A DNA stretch of 64,000 nt from positions 3,162,001 to 3,226,000 of the forward strand of contig NZ_CP067101.1 of the NCBI RefSeq assembly GCF_016616425.1. The letters are read 5' to 3'. This DNA comes from Bradyrhizobium diazoefficiens (GTDB lineage: Bacteria; Pseudomonadota; Alphaproteobacteria; Rhizobiales; Xanthobacteraceae). The position numbers were made by a program, and so were the translations under genes. Shown piece by piece: positions 1 through 8,245 of the stretch. Below the pieces are notes generated by a model that was not told where the DNA came from, made no database searches, and saw only the letters and a program-made list of their open reading frames with translations. Positions within the stretch are counted from its first letter, which is position 1; the number at the start of each line of letters is the position of its first letter.

Positions 1-170
1 ACCCGCGAGATCGCGTCCGCCATGTGGATGCCGACGCGCTCCTGCCGCACCATCACGGGGCGGATCTCGGCTTTCGCCGCGTGCTCGATCAGATGGTTGA
101 CCGGATAGCCGCAGAGGATCTCGATCCCCTCGCGCCTCATGATTTCCGCAATGGCGGTGCCGAGCTTCAT
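1..170 (-). CDS. TPP-dependent enzyme (acetolactate synthase-like), N-terminal part, cut by window edge
   Basis: Only the first 56 codons lie in the window; the rest runs off the left edge. The start MKLGTAIAEIMRREGIEILC followed by GYPVNHLIEHAA and VMVRQERVGIHMADAI is the N-terminal PYR-domain pattern of thiamine-diphosphate enzymes of the acetolactate synthase/benzoylformate decarboxylase group. The Glu in RQER sits where the cofactor-activating glutamate is expected. The ATG at 170 is preceded by a purine-rich AGGGAGAGAGA ribosome binding site. The family assignment is good. The substrate cannot be told from this fragment. Confidence 0.8.
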   Translation of the reverse strand, partial: MKLGTAIAEIMRREGIEILCGYPVNHLIEHAAKAEIRPVMVRQERVGIHMADAISR

Positions 171-323
171 GGCGTCTCTCTCCCTGGCAGGCCGGTTGGT
201 CCCGGCTGATTGGAGGAGAGAGGATCAGGAATTCCGGGAAGCGTAAAGCGCGGGCAGGGCGCCGCCGCGGGAGGTCAGCTATGCAAGGAACTGCTGTGGC
301 CCGGTGAGCGACTGAGAGACTTG

Positions 324-701
324 CTACTTGCAATCGCGGCAGATCGTCAGCTTTCGTTTTAGCGCCTCATCCTCCTGATCGATCGATAACTGCCCGACAT
401 GGCCATTCGTAACCGTATTGGACCCGGAGCCCCTTGTTGCGCGGGACCTGACGGGCGGCATCACCCGGCTTGGGGTGTCATCGTCGTCGACGGCCCCGAC
501 ACTGAAGCCATCGTAGTCGACGGCCGGATTCGGCGGCCGCGGAGTGCTGGAATTTGGAGTTCTGGAATCTGCAGCGCTCGCATGCGGCGGAGCAAGCGAC
601 ACCGGCGGCATGGCCGAGGTCTGCCCAATTGCGCTGTCTTGTGACCACACGCCGACAAACATGAGGCTGAGCGCCAAGATCGTCACACTTCTCATCCGCA
701 T
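324..701 (-). CDS. Small secreted hypothetical protein, 125 aa
   Basis: No family is recognised. The N-terminus has a short basic stretch (MRMRS) and a hydrophobic core (VTILALSLMFVGVW) consistent with a Sec signal peptide. A Pro/Ser/Ala-rich low-complexity middle and an acidic patch (VDDDD) follow. The C-terminus is charged and ends in LTICRDCK, a CxxC pair that could bind metal or form a disulfide. A GAAGG stretch lies directly before the first ATG, and a second in-frame ATG two codons on is equally possible. It stands alone, with about 150 bp before the TPP-enzyme gene and nearly 1 kb of non-coding DNA on the other side. It is probably a genuine lineage-specific gene. Confidence 0.6.
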   Translation of the reverse strand: MRMRSVTILALSLMFVGVWSQDSAIGQTSAMPPVSLAPPHASAADSRTPNSSTPRPPNPAVDYDGFSVGAVDDDDTPSRVMPPVRSRATRGSGSNTVTNGHVGQLSIDQEDEALKRKLTICRDCK

Positions 702-904
702 CCTTCAAACAACTCTGGTTCGCCGAGCGACAGCCTGGCTTCGCCGAGCCACGCGGTGGTGGAAACTATCAGAACCCGCAGGGCGGTCAAAGCGCCGAGC
801 CACAATAGGTTGCGTTGCCCGACCGGCAAAACACCCGGCGCTGGGTCAATCGCCAGCTGCCAAAATATTCGTATTTACAGAAGTTCGGTTTTGCCGTACA
901 ACCC

Positions 905-1440
905 GCGTCATCCCGCCCGCCACAAGGGGCGTTTCGCGATCGTCACGGGACGCGGGCCGGGATGCGGTGGCCGCGACGGCGTCGGCGCGAATGGGAGTTG
1001 CAGGGCGGGAAACCGTGAGCAGCGACAGGCGCGATACGACACGGCGCTGACAGCGTCTTCGAATGGCCTCGACGGTGAGCGCACGCCAGCCGTGGAGAAC
1101 CCAGCGAGGATGTGCGCGGACGGAGAAGTCGTGTGGTCCTGACGCCCGGGGTCTGTGCGTCAAGTCCTGCGGTGATGTGGCGGCCAACCGGTGCGCACAT
1201 CAGTGAGCCGCAAGGCGACGGGGGGCAATAGTGCATCGCTCCCCGAGGAGAGCACGAAGAACACCGTAAAAACCATCGCGCAGGGAAGGCCGGGGTGTTC
1301 CGGCGTCACCTGTCGTCCACCCCGTGCGCGTTCTCCAGCACACGCGGGACTTCGGGTGCCCAGCCGGCGCCCGGCCTTCCCTGCGCCCTTGCTTTAATGA
1401 GGGCGGCAGAAGACAGCAAAGCTCGGGCGAGATAAGCCGC
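905..1440. repeat. Degenerate dispersed intergenic repeat (approximate limits)
   Basis: The gap between 702 and 1661 holds no convincing gene. From memory, its middle resembles a long intergenic element found in many copies in Bradyrhizobium and Rhodopseudomonas chromosomes. Recognisable pieces are the AAGGGGCGTTTCGCGATCG block near 925, the GAAGTCGTGTGGTCCTGACG block near 1123, and the GCGCAGGGAAGGCCGGG block near 1278. The element is often mis-annotated as short Arg/Pro-rich proteins. Copy number and exact ends need a genome search. The rest of the gap (702-904 and 1441-1661) shows nothing recognisable. Confidence 0.5.
1278..1386. repeat. 17-bp perfect inverted repeat flanking a 75-bp loop
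   Basis: GCGCAGGGAAGGCCGGG at 1278-1294 is exactly complementary to CCCGGCCTTCCCTGCGC at 1370-1386. The pair lies at the right-hand end of the dispersed element. It could fold into a long stem in RNA or mark the boundary of a mobile repeat. No transposase is present. Confidence 0.75.
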
Positions 1441-1661
1441 GAGAACAAGCAGCTATGTCTATCGTTCAACGTGAAGAACGTTGCAGCGCGTCCGCGACGC
1501 GAGATCGAGCGCGCCGTCTCATGCGGAGGGGTTCTGGATTGCTTGGCGCGTCGCTACGCACGCTCGCCTTTGCAAGCGCGCCGGTCCGAAAAATGACGCG
1601 AAGAGGAGCCGAATGCCGTGGCGATGTCGCCGATGTCGGCCGGCGAAATCAGGCTCGGGCG

Positions 1662-1826
1662 CTACTTCATCGCCGTGCTGATCGCAATGAACTTATTGTT
1701 GAGGAGTGCGCCGCCGGTGTTGTTCACGGCTGTCACGATGACCAGAGCGATCCCTGCGGCAATGATGCTGTACTCGATGGCGGTTGCACCATTCTCATCG
1801 GCAAGGAAAGACCTGAGCAAACGCAT
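1662..1826 (-). CDS. Flp family type IVb pilin
   Basis: This 54-residue protein has the Flp/Fap pilin layout: a short basic leader (MRLLRSFLADENG), then ATAIEYSIIAAGIALVIVTAV, the hydrophobic N-terminal helix with its invariant Glu-Tyr after the prepilin peptidase site (cleavage expected near Gly13/Ala14). It would be processed by a TadV-type peptidase and assembled as the Flp pilus used for attachment. The start at 1826 is chosen because AGGAG lies seven bases before the ATG. An upstream in-frame start would add 27 residues with no pilin character. No tad assembly genes are nearby, so it is an orphan pilin gene. Confidence 0.9.
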   Translation of the reverse strand: MRLLRSFLADENGATAIEYSIIAAGIALVIVTAVNNTGGALLNNKFIAISTAMK

Positions 1827-2109
1827 TGCCAACTCCTGTTCAGCCGATCCAGCGTATGGTCGCGTCGTCACCGAACTCGCAAATGGATCGAATAAGCCTT
1901 CGTGCACGTCAAAAGAATCAAGCCCGGGCGGTCGTGCCTCCGCTCATACGACGGCATTCATTAAATTAACGTTCCGTCCGTCCGTTCAAATGGATTCAAA
2001 TCGGCAGGCCCTTTCGGGGGGCCGGGCCCGGAGGCGTCTGCTGCGACGGTCGCATCGGGGACGAGTGCCGCTTAACGGATTGTTGACGCTGTTCGCCTGG
2101 CCTTCGCGC

Positions 2110-2346
2110 TCATCGGCGCCGGTCATCCGCATTCAGGGCCCGCAACATGGCGATGCGGGCGAACATCACCCAGCCGCCGCCGGTCTCGGCCGCCTTGATC
2201 AAGGTCTCGATGGCGGTCTGCCAATGCGTCTCGTGCTGGACGTCCTCGGACAGCTGCATGACGTAGTCCGCCGCCTCCTGAAGCGTGAGCAGCGCGCGCC
2301 TGTTGCTCACGCGAACGGGATCGTCGAACGCCGTCGACCAGGGCAT
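2110..2346 (-). CDS. Conserved hypothetical protein, 78 aa
   Basis: A small, probably cytoplasmic and mostly helical protein. The sequence (LLTLQEAADYVMQLSEDVQ, then HWQTAIETLIKAAETGGGW and MFARIAMLRALNAD) has even amino-acid use unlike a shadow frame. It resembles short unnamed proteins that recur in Bradyrhizobium. No signal peptide or catalytic motif is visible. It lies 58 bp beyond the stop of the Ku gene and is read in the same direction, so co-transcription with ku is possible. No function is proposed. Confidence 0.65.
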   Translation of the reverse strand: MPWSTAFDDPVRVSNRRALLTLQEAADYVMQLSEDVQHETHWQTAIETLIKAAETGGGWVMFARIAMLRALNADDRRR

Positions 2347-2404
2347 GTCAGTTCGGCCGACCGGCGAGGGGGGACATCACGGCGCGATTGCAGGTGCGAT
2401 CGGT

Positions 2405-3421
2405 CTAGCCGGCCTTCTTCGCCCGCGCTGGCGCGCGCACCGGCTTGTCGGCCTTCTTCGGCGCCTCCTTGGACGTTTCCTTCGCAGCCTTTGCCGCAGC
2501 GTCCTTGCCGCCCTTGCCGGCGATCGGCAGCAGCATCTCGCGTTGGCCCTCGACGCGCTTCTTCGGCTTTTTGGCCTTGGCGGTTTCCTTGACGGTTTCC
2601 TTGGCCGTCTCCCTGGCGACCTTCGCCGCGGGACCGGCGTCCTTCTCGTTCGCGATGCTCTTCTTCAGTGCGTCCATCAGGTTGATGACGTTGCCGCCGC
2701 TCTTCGGCGCGGCCTTGGCCGCGATCGGCATGCCGCTGCGCTTCTTGTTGATGAGGTCGATCAGGGCGGTCTCGTAATGATCCTCGAACAGCTCGGGCTC
2801 GAACGCGCCGGACTTCTTCTCGACGATGTGCCTGGCGAGGTCGAGCATGTCCTTGGTGAGCTTCACGTCCTGGATGTCGTCGAAATATTCCCGCTCGCTG
2901 CGGACCTCGTACGGATAGCGCAGCAGCGTGCCCATCAGCCCGCTCTCGAGCGGCTCGAGCGCGATGATGTGCTCGCGGTTGGTCAGCACCACGCGGCCGA
3001 TCGCGACCTTGTTCATGCTGCGAATGGTCTCGCGGATCACCGCATAGGCGTCGTGGCCGACCTTGCCGTCGGGCACGAGATAATAGGGGCGGATCAGATA
3101 ACGGTTGTCGATGTCGGCCTTCGGCACGAACTCGTCGATCTCGATCGTATGGGTCGAGTCGAGCGCGATGTCCTCGAGTTCGTCCTTGGTGACCTCGATA
3201 TAGGTGTCGGTGTCGACCTTGTAGCCCTTGACGATGTCCTCGGAGGTCACCTCGTCACCGGTCTCGGCGTCGACCTTGAGGTACTTGATCCGGTGCCCGG
3301 TCTTGCGGTTGATCTGGTTGAAGGAGACCTTCTCGGTATCCGAGGTGGCCGGATAGAGAGCGACCGGACAGGTCACGAGCGACAGACGCAGAAAACCCTT
3401 CCAATTGGCGCGGGGGGCCAT
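2405..3421 (-). CDS. ku: Non-homologous end-joining protein Ku
   Basis: Bacterial Ku is a homodimer that threads onto DNA ends and recruits LigD in non-homologous end joining. The 338-residue protein opens MAPRANWKGFLRLSLVTCPV and contains the Ku core through about residue 255, including the conserved VEKKSGAFEPELFEDHYETA segment near the end of the core. The rest is a Lys/Ala-rich tail (repeats of KET, KAK, APKKADKPVRAPARAKKAG), typical of long rhizobial Ku proteins and probably DNA-binding. GGAG lies just before the ATG. No ligD is in the window. Rhizobia often carry several ku genes, so the paralogue number is not assigned. Confidence 0.95.
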   Translation of the reverse strand: MAPRANWKGFLRLSLVTCPVALYPATSDTEKVSFNQINRKTGHRIKYLKVDAETGDEVTSEDIVKGYKVDTDTYIEVTKDELEDIALDSTHTIEIDEFVPKADIDNRYLIRPYYLVPDGKVGHDAYAVIRETIRSMNKVAIGRVVLTNREHIIALEPLESGLMGTLLRYPYEVRSEREYFDDIQDVKLTKDMLDLARHIVEKKSGAFEPELFEDHYETALIDLINKKRSGMPIAAKAAPKSGGNVINLMDALKKSIANEKDAGPAAKVARETAKETVKETAKAKKPKKRVEGQREMLLPIAGKGGKDAAAKAAKETSKEAPKKADKPVRAPARAKKAG

Positions 3422-3651
3422 GGGCTACTCCAAACGCAACAGGGACAGCTGACAAGGATACCATCGGGGAACAACGAATCATAGCAAGGCGAATTGCGGA
3501 ATCTTGCAACTGCGTTAATCGGCCGCCCGGCGTTGCAGCCTGACCCCAGTGGCAAGAGCCGGAACATCGTATCCGATCACGCGTTGCCACGGGACATCAC
3601 GCCGCGAGGAGGTCGCGGCCATCGACGCGACAGCTAGAGATCGAGGTCACC

Positions 3652-3807
3652 ATGGCAACCACGCGAGACCGACATCAGGTCGTCGAAACTGCGACCGAGG
3701 CCCGTCAGGGCGAACCCGGACCGTCAGTGGCCGCGCTGCTCGCCATCTCGACCGGGCTCGCGATCCTGATCCTGGCCGTGATCTGGTTCGTGTTCTTCCG
3801 GACCTGA
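3652..3807 (+). CDS. 51-aa single-pass membrane protein
   Basis: A short open frame starts with ATG at 3652, with GAGG at 3643-3646 as ribosome binding site. It encodes a polar N-terminal half (MATTRDRHQVVETATEARQG) and one hydrophobic segment (VAALLAISTGLAILILAVIW) ending VFFRT. The predicted topology is one transmembrane helix with a short cytoplasmic or periplasmic head. It is divergent from ku (230 bp between starts). The ribosome binding site and the clean membrane helix argue that it is translated. The function is unknown. Confidence 0.55.
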   Translation: MATTRDRHQVVETATEARQGEPGPSVAALLAISTGLAILILAVIWFVFFRT

Positions 3808-4043
3808 CGGCCGGATCCCGTCACTCAAACCCCTTCCGATCGCCGCGCAACGCGGCACATGCGCCCGCTTGCCGCCGGTTCGTCCCGCGGCAGGCGGGCG
3901 CAGTCGCATTGTCCGGCGACAGGTCGTATATGACCAAAAAGTAACGTGGGCCGGTTCCCGGCGTTCATATCCAGTTCACGCCGGAATTGCTCATCTCTGG
4001 CGCAGAATGAAGCCTGCCCTTGCGGCCCATCTTGGAGAGAAGC

Positions 4044-4709
4044 GTGCGCCTGCTCGTTGTTGAGGACGACCCCGATCTCAATCGCCAGCTCACCAAGGCG
4101 CTGACCGACGCCGGATATGTCGTCGATCGGGCGTTCGACGGGGAGGAGGGGCACTATCTCGGAGACAACGAGCCGTATGATGCCGTCGTGCTCGACATCG
4201 GCTTGCCGAAGAAGGACGGCATCTCGGTGCTGGAGGCCTGGCGCCGCAACGGCCGCACCATGCCGGTTCTGATCCTCACCGCACGCGACCGCTGGAGCGA
4301 CAAGGTGCAGGGGTTCGACGCCGGCGCCGACGACTATGTCCCGAAACCGTTCCACCTCGAGGAGGTGCTGGCGCGCATCCGCGCGCTGCTGCGCCGTTCG
4401 ACCGGCCATGCCCAGAGCGAGCTCAGCTGCGGTCCCGTCACGCTCGATACCAGGACCGGCCGGGTCAGCGTTTCCGGCAATCCCGTCAAGATGACTTCGC
4501 ACGAATATCGGCTTCTGGCCTACCTGATGCACCATTCCGGGCGGGTGGTCTCGCGCACCGAGCTGGTCGAGCACCTCTACGACCAGGACTTCGACCGCGA
4601 CTCCAACACGATCGAGGTTTTCGTTGGCCGCATCCGCAAGAAGCTCGACGTCGACATCATCCAGACCGTCCGCGGCCTCGGCTATCTCCTGACCCCGCCG
4701 GCCGCCTGA
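4044..4709 (+). CDS. feuP: OmpR/PhoP-family response regulator FeuP
   Basis: A 221-residue regulator with a receiver domain (acidic pocket Glu7/Asp8/Asp9, phospho-acceptor Asp51 in VVLDIGLPKKDG, conserved Lys in PKPFHLEE) and a C-terminal winged helix (EYRLLAYLMHHSGRVVSRTEL, ending TVRGLGYLL). The GTG at 4044 is preferred because GGAGAGA sits at 4034-4040. It is followed 94 bp later by its sensor kinase and then by the cyc operon, the same order as feuP-feuQ-cycHJKL in Sinorhizobium. There FeuP/FeuQ controls export of cyclic glucans and osmo-adaptation. The symbol rests on this synteny and on the PhoP-like type. Confidence 0.88.
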   Translation: MRLLVVEDDPDLNRQLTKALTDAGYVVDRAFDGEEGHYLGDNEPYDAVVLDIGLPKKDGISVLEAWRRNGRTMPVLILTARDRWSDKVQGFDAGADDYVPKPFHLEEVLARIRALLRRSTGHAQSELSCGPVTLDTRTGRVSVSGNPVKMTSHEYRLLAYLMHHSGRVVSRTELVEHLYDQDFDRDSNTIEVFVGRIRKKLDVDIIQTVRGLGYLLTPPAA

Positions 4710-4803
4710 AATCTTCCGGGGCTTGACGGGCAGCCCGACAGGGGCCTTGGTCCCGACATGAGCTCAGACGTCCTGCCTTCCTGCGCACCCCGGGATCATT
4801 CTG

Positions 4804-6180
4804 ATGCCCGCTAGTTCGCTTGCGAACCGCCTGTTCCTGTCGGCGACCGTCTGGCTCGTGGTGATCCTGGCTATCACCGGCGTGGTGCTTTCGTCGGTCT
4901 ACAAGAACGCCACAGAGCGCGCCTTTGACCGCCGGCTCAATCTCTATCTCCGCACCCTCATCGCCGAAGTCGCAACCCCCGACGAGCCGCCGGACCGTCA
5001 GTTCCAGTCGCTTGGCGAGCCGCTGTTCGAGCTGCCGCTGTCCGGCTGGTACTGGCAGATCACGCGGACCGACACCGAAAAGCCGGAAGTGCGCTCCTCG
5101 CGCTCGCTCTGGGACAAGAAGCTGCCGAAGCTGGAGGGGCACGGCGTCGAACTCACCGCCGCCGGCATCCGGCTGGCCTATGTCGACGGGCCGGAAGGGC
5201 AAAACCTGCGCATGGTGGAGCGGCCGGTCGATCTCGGCGCCGACGGCAAGTTTCTGGTCAGCGTCGCGGGCGACGCCACCGAGATTTTCGACGAGACGCG
5301 CAGCTTCGACTACTATCTCGGCGGCACCTTCACCGCGCTCGGCATCGTGCTGCTGCTGACGACCGTGTTCCAGGTTCGTTTCGGCCTGGCGCCGCTCAAG
5401 CGCATCTCGGAATCGATCGCCGATATTCGCTCCGGGCGGGCTGAACGGCTCGAGGGCGAATTCCCGGTCGAGATCGCGCCATTGGCGCGCGAGACCAACG
5501 CGCTGATCGATGCCAACCGCGAGATCGTCGAGCGCGCGCGCACCCATGTCGGCAATCTCGCCCATGCGATCAAGACACCGCTTTCGGTCATCCTCAACGA
5601 GGCCGGCGCTCACATGTCCGATCCCTTCGCGGCCAAGGTGATGGAGCAGGCGGATGTGATGCGCGACCAGGTCGCCCATCATCTCGAGCGTGCGCGCATC
5701 GCAGCGCGGGTCTCGGTGGTCGCGACCGTGACGGAGGTGGCGCCCGCCATCGAGGCGCTGCGACGGACAATGGAGAAGATCCATCGCGACCGCGGCATCG
5801 CGGTCGAAGCCAAGGCCGATCCCTCGGCAAGATTTCGCGGCGAGCGCCAGGATCTGGAGGAGATGGTCGGCAATCTCGTCGACAACGCCTGCAAATGGGC
5901 AGCCTCGCGCGTTTTCATCGAGGTTCTGGTGGAAGCGCCGCACAAGGCGGGGATGGGGCCGCGGCTGCGGATCATCGTCGATGACGACGGCCGCGGTCTG
6001 TCGGAGGCCGAGCGAGCCCAGGTCTCCCGGCGCGGCCAGCGGCTCGACGAATCCAAGCCCGGCTCGGGGCTGGGGCTGTCGATCGTGACCGACCTTGCAG
6101 CCCTCTATGGCGGCAGCCTCTCGCTCAGCGGCGCGCCGAGCGGTGGGCTGCGGGCGGAACTGATCCTGCCGGGACTATAA
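4804..6180 (+). CDS. feuQ: Sensor histidine kinase FeuQ (PhoQ-like)
   Basis: 458 residues: transmembrane segment at about 12-33, a periplasmic sensor region of about 140 residues, a second membrane segment near 175-195, HAMP-like linker, dimerisation domain with phospho-acceptor His254 in NLAHAIKTPLSVI, and a HATPase domain (N box NLVDNACKWA, G boxes DDDGRGL and GSGLGLSIV). The NACKWA form of the N box is typical of the PhoQ subgroup. It is the partner of the upstream FeuP. No strong ribosome binding site precedes the ATG at 4804, so the exact start is less certain than the gene. Confidence 0.88.
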   Translation: MPASSLANRLFLSATVWLVVILAITGVVLSSVYKNATERAFDRRLNLYLRTLIAEVATPDEPPDRQFQSLGEPLFELPLSGWYWQITRTDTEKPEVRSSRSLWDKKLPKLEGHGVELTAAGIRLAYVDGPEGQNLRMVERPVDLGADGKFLVSVAGDATEIFDETRSFDYYLGGTFTALGIVLLLTTVFQVRFGLAPLKRISESIADIRSGRAERLEGEFPVEIAPLARETNALIDANREIVERARTHVGNLAHAIKTPLSVILNEAGAHMSDPFAAKVMEQADVMRDQVAHHLERARIAARVSVVATVTEVAPAIEALRRTMEKIHRDRGIAVEAKADPSARFRGERQDLEEMVGNLVDNACKWAASRVFIEVLVEAPHKAGMGPRLRIIVDDDGRGLSEAERAQVSRRGQRLDESKPGSGLGLSIVTDLAALYGGSLSLSGAPSGGLRAELILPGL

Positions 6181-6341
6181 TCCATTGTTCTGAAGTGACT
6201 TTTCGTCCTCGCCGACGCCCGGCCGAAGCAAATCCAGGGGGATTCGGTCCGACTTCCTAAACGGCTTCTTAAGTGGGGCCTCCTATGATCGTGCCCGGAC
6301 GCATCCCATGTCCGCCATTTTACCGTGCATTACCCGGGCGC

Positions 6342-7742
6342 ATGAGCCAGACATCGATCGAGCGGCTGAGGGAATATCTCGCGCAGCTCCCGCCGCAGTC
6401 GCAGGCGCTGCTGATGCGGGAGTTCGAGCGCGCGCTGGAGCGCGGCCAGGAAACGGCTGTGGCGACCCTCGTGCTCGAGCAGTTGCGCAAGATCGTCCGC
6501 AAGACCGAAGCCGACGAGGCCCCGCCGCCGCGCACTGACGATCTGTCGCGGCTGCTGTTCCAGGTGCTGGAACCATTCTTGGTGGAGGCGGGCGTGCCGA
6601 TCCGGGCCGGCCAGATCCGCCGCTCCTCGCTCCGGCCGATCTGGCACTGGCTTGGCCGTGACGGCGCACCGGACAAGGTCAACGAATTCGAGGCCGCGCT
6701 GGCACGCATGCCCGCCGATGCTGCGGGGCAGGTCGAGGCTTTGGCGCACAAGCTCCAAGCGGTGGCCGCGGATGCCATTTTCGCGCTGACGGGTCCCGGC
6801 GGCGGCGACAAGTCGCGGGCGCTGGCCCGGGTCGGCCCGCCGAACGTGATCGAGGACCTCTATGCGATCGGAGCGTTGCTTCAGGTCCGCGACGCCATCG
6901 CCAGCCTGAACGAGAAGCTGCCGCGCTTCCTGCGCGCGTTCGGCGATTCCCAGATCGCCTCGGTGACATCGGCGCTCAACATTCCGGTGCTCCAGACGCC
7001 GCAGATGCTGCCCTTCGCGCTGTCAATGGTGGTGCAGCGGATGACCGCCCCGTGGCAGATCATTCGTCTCGCCATCAAGATTGCCGCGTCCGACGACGAG
7101 ATCCGCGTCGCGGCAACGCCTTATGGCGTCGCCGTCACGATCGCGCTGCACGACTTGTCCTGTGTTGCCGCCACCCTGCGCATGGACATCAAGCGCGGCC
7201 ATTTCGACAATGTTGCCGGCAATCTCAAGGCGTTGCATGACGGCGTGCGCGGCCTGCGCACCGAGCTCGACCTGCGCAACGATTCCGCCTGGGGTAAGCA
7301 GTTGACTTCGATCCGGGCCGACATCTCCAATGCGCTGCAATCCGAGATCGACAGCGTTCCCGGCCGCGTTCGCCGCATCCTGCGCCAGCGCCCCGAGAAA
7401 GACATTCCGCCGGGGGCGCGGATCGACGGCACCGAGGTGGAGGAAACCGCGGCGCTGATCGACTTCGTTGCGACCTGCCGCAACTATGCGAGCGAGCTTG
7501 CGATCAACGAGGTGACGCTGCGCACCTATTCCGACCTCCAGCAATATGTCGAACGCTCGACCGAGCAACTGGTGCAGTCGCTGCGCGCCGCCGATCACAA
7601 GGTCCGCATCTATCGGCAGCAGCAGGTGCAGGCCGCGATTCGCTTTTGCCAGGTGCTGTTTGGCGATGATTACGCCTCGCTGATGAGCCGGGCCGCGGAG
7701 AACGCGGCTACGGGCGAGCGCAAATCGTCGCGCGCAAGCTGA
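6342..7742 (+). CDS. Conserved hypothetical cytoplasmic protein, 466 aa
   Basis: No domain is recognised. The protein is largely helical, without signal peptide or membrane segments, beginning MSQTSIERLREYLAQLPPQS. Charged helices such as MREFERALERG and VLEQLRKIVRK follow, with a longer helical C-terminal half. Starts at 6273 (GTG) and 6285 (ATG) would add 19 to 23 poorly structured residues. The ATG at 6342 is chosen because the protein character begins there, but none has a clear ribosome binding site. It sits between feuQ and the cyc operon on the same strand. That position is probably lineage-specific, since the Sinorhizobium cluster as I recall it lacks it. Confidence 0.75.
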   Translation: MSQTSIERLREYLAQLPPQSQALLMREFERALERGQETAVATLVLEQLRKIVRKTEADEAPPPRTDDLSRLLFQVLEPFLVEAGVPIRAGQIRRSSLRPIWHWLGRDGAPDKVNEFEAALARMPADAAGQVEALAHKLQAVAADAIFALTGPGGGDKSRALARVGPPNVIEDLYAIGALLQVRDAIASLNEKLPRFLRAFGDSQIASVTSALNIPVLQTPQMLPFALSMVVQRMTAPWQIIRLAIKIAASDDEIRVAATPYGVAVTIALHDLSCVAATLRMDIKRGHFDNVAGNLKALHDGVRGLRTELDLRNDSAWGKQLTSIRADISNALQSEIDSVPGRVRRILRQRPEKDIPPGARIDGTEVEETAALIDFVATCRNYASELAINEVTLRTYSDLQQYVERSTEQLVQSLRAADHKVRIYRQQQVQAAIRFCQVLFGDDYASLMSRAAENAATGERKSSRAS

Positions 7743-7844
7743 TCCAGGCGCATAATTTTCGTGATCACAATTTTTGGTTGACCCTGTCGGATGCGCACCA
7801 TACGGTTGCCCATGCAAGTCCGGGGAACCTCTATTTGTGGGCGC

Positions 7845-8114
7845 ATGAAACCCATTATCACCTCCATTGAAATCGAGAACCGCGTCGTCGTTGCCAAGTA
7901 TCAAAGACTGATGGTCGGAGCCAAGGTGGTGCTGGTCGAGAAGGCAAGCGGTCGGCAACTGTCCGAGACGATCACGAGGGTTGCATCCCCGGTTCCGGTC
8001 GGAGCGCTGCGCATCAGGTTGCCGGAGGCGATCCAGCCGGGAACATACTTCCTGAAGGCCTTCAATGGGCACGGCGAGGACGCCGCGCAAAGTGCGGATT
8101 TCGAGCTCGGCTAA
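7845..8114 (+). CDS. Small conserved hypothetical protein, 89 aa, beta-rich
   Basis: The sequence (MKPIITSIEIENRVVVAKYQ, VGAKVVLVEKASGRQLSETI, ALRIRLPEAIQPGTYFLKAF) alternates hydrophobic and polar residues and looks like a small beta-sandwich of the IPT/TIG or bacterial Ig type. There is no signal peptide from the ATG at 7845. An upstream start at 7791 would add 18 unconvincing residues. It is 102 bp after the 466-aa gene and 131 bp before cycH, all on the + strand. Role unknown. Confidence 0.55.
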   Translation: MKPIITSIEIENRVVVAKYQRLMVGAKVVLVEKASGRQLSETITRVASPVPVGALRIRLPEAIQPGTYFLKAFNGHGEDAAQSADFELG

Positions 8115-8160
8115 GCCGTTGGATTTTCACCGTTTCGGGACTGCGTGCGGTCGCGCCGAA

Positions 8161-8174
8161 TTGACAATTGTCAA
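8161..8174. promoter_or_regulatory. FNR/FixK-type box upstream of cycH
   Basis: TTGACAATTGTCAA fits the FNR/FixK consensus TTGA-N6-TCAA exactly and lies inside an 18-bp perfect palindrome (8159-8176). It is 71 bp before the cycH start codon. It suggests that cytochrome c maturation is raised at low oxygen through FixK2 or FnrN. The site is seen directly. Regulator binding is inferred. Confidence 0.6.
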
Positions 8175-8245
8175 TTGCCGCATCGTCCGGCCGTGGTGTA
8201 AAGCCACCTATGGGCGCGGTTCGTGCGCTGCCGGAAGCTTGCCAG

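Noticed and set aside
1191..1596. Short Arg/Pro-rich ORFs in the 702-1661 gap
   Set aside because: They fall in a dispersed non-coding repeat and have no ribosome binding site or protein-like composition.
2285..3484. 399-codon open frame on the + strand opposite ku
   Set aside because: Antisense shadow of the Ku gene, rich in Leu/Arg/Asp/Val repeats from complementary GC-rich codons.
3540..3590. TTGC...GCAA-like dyad upstream of ku
   Set aside because: Half-sites are imperfect and the spacing does not fit FixK; no further support.
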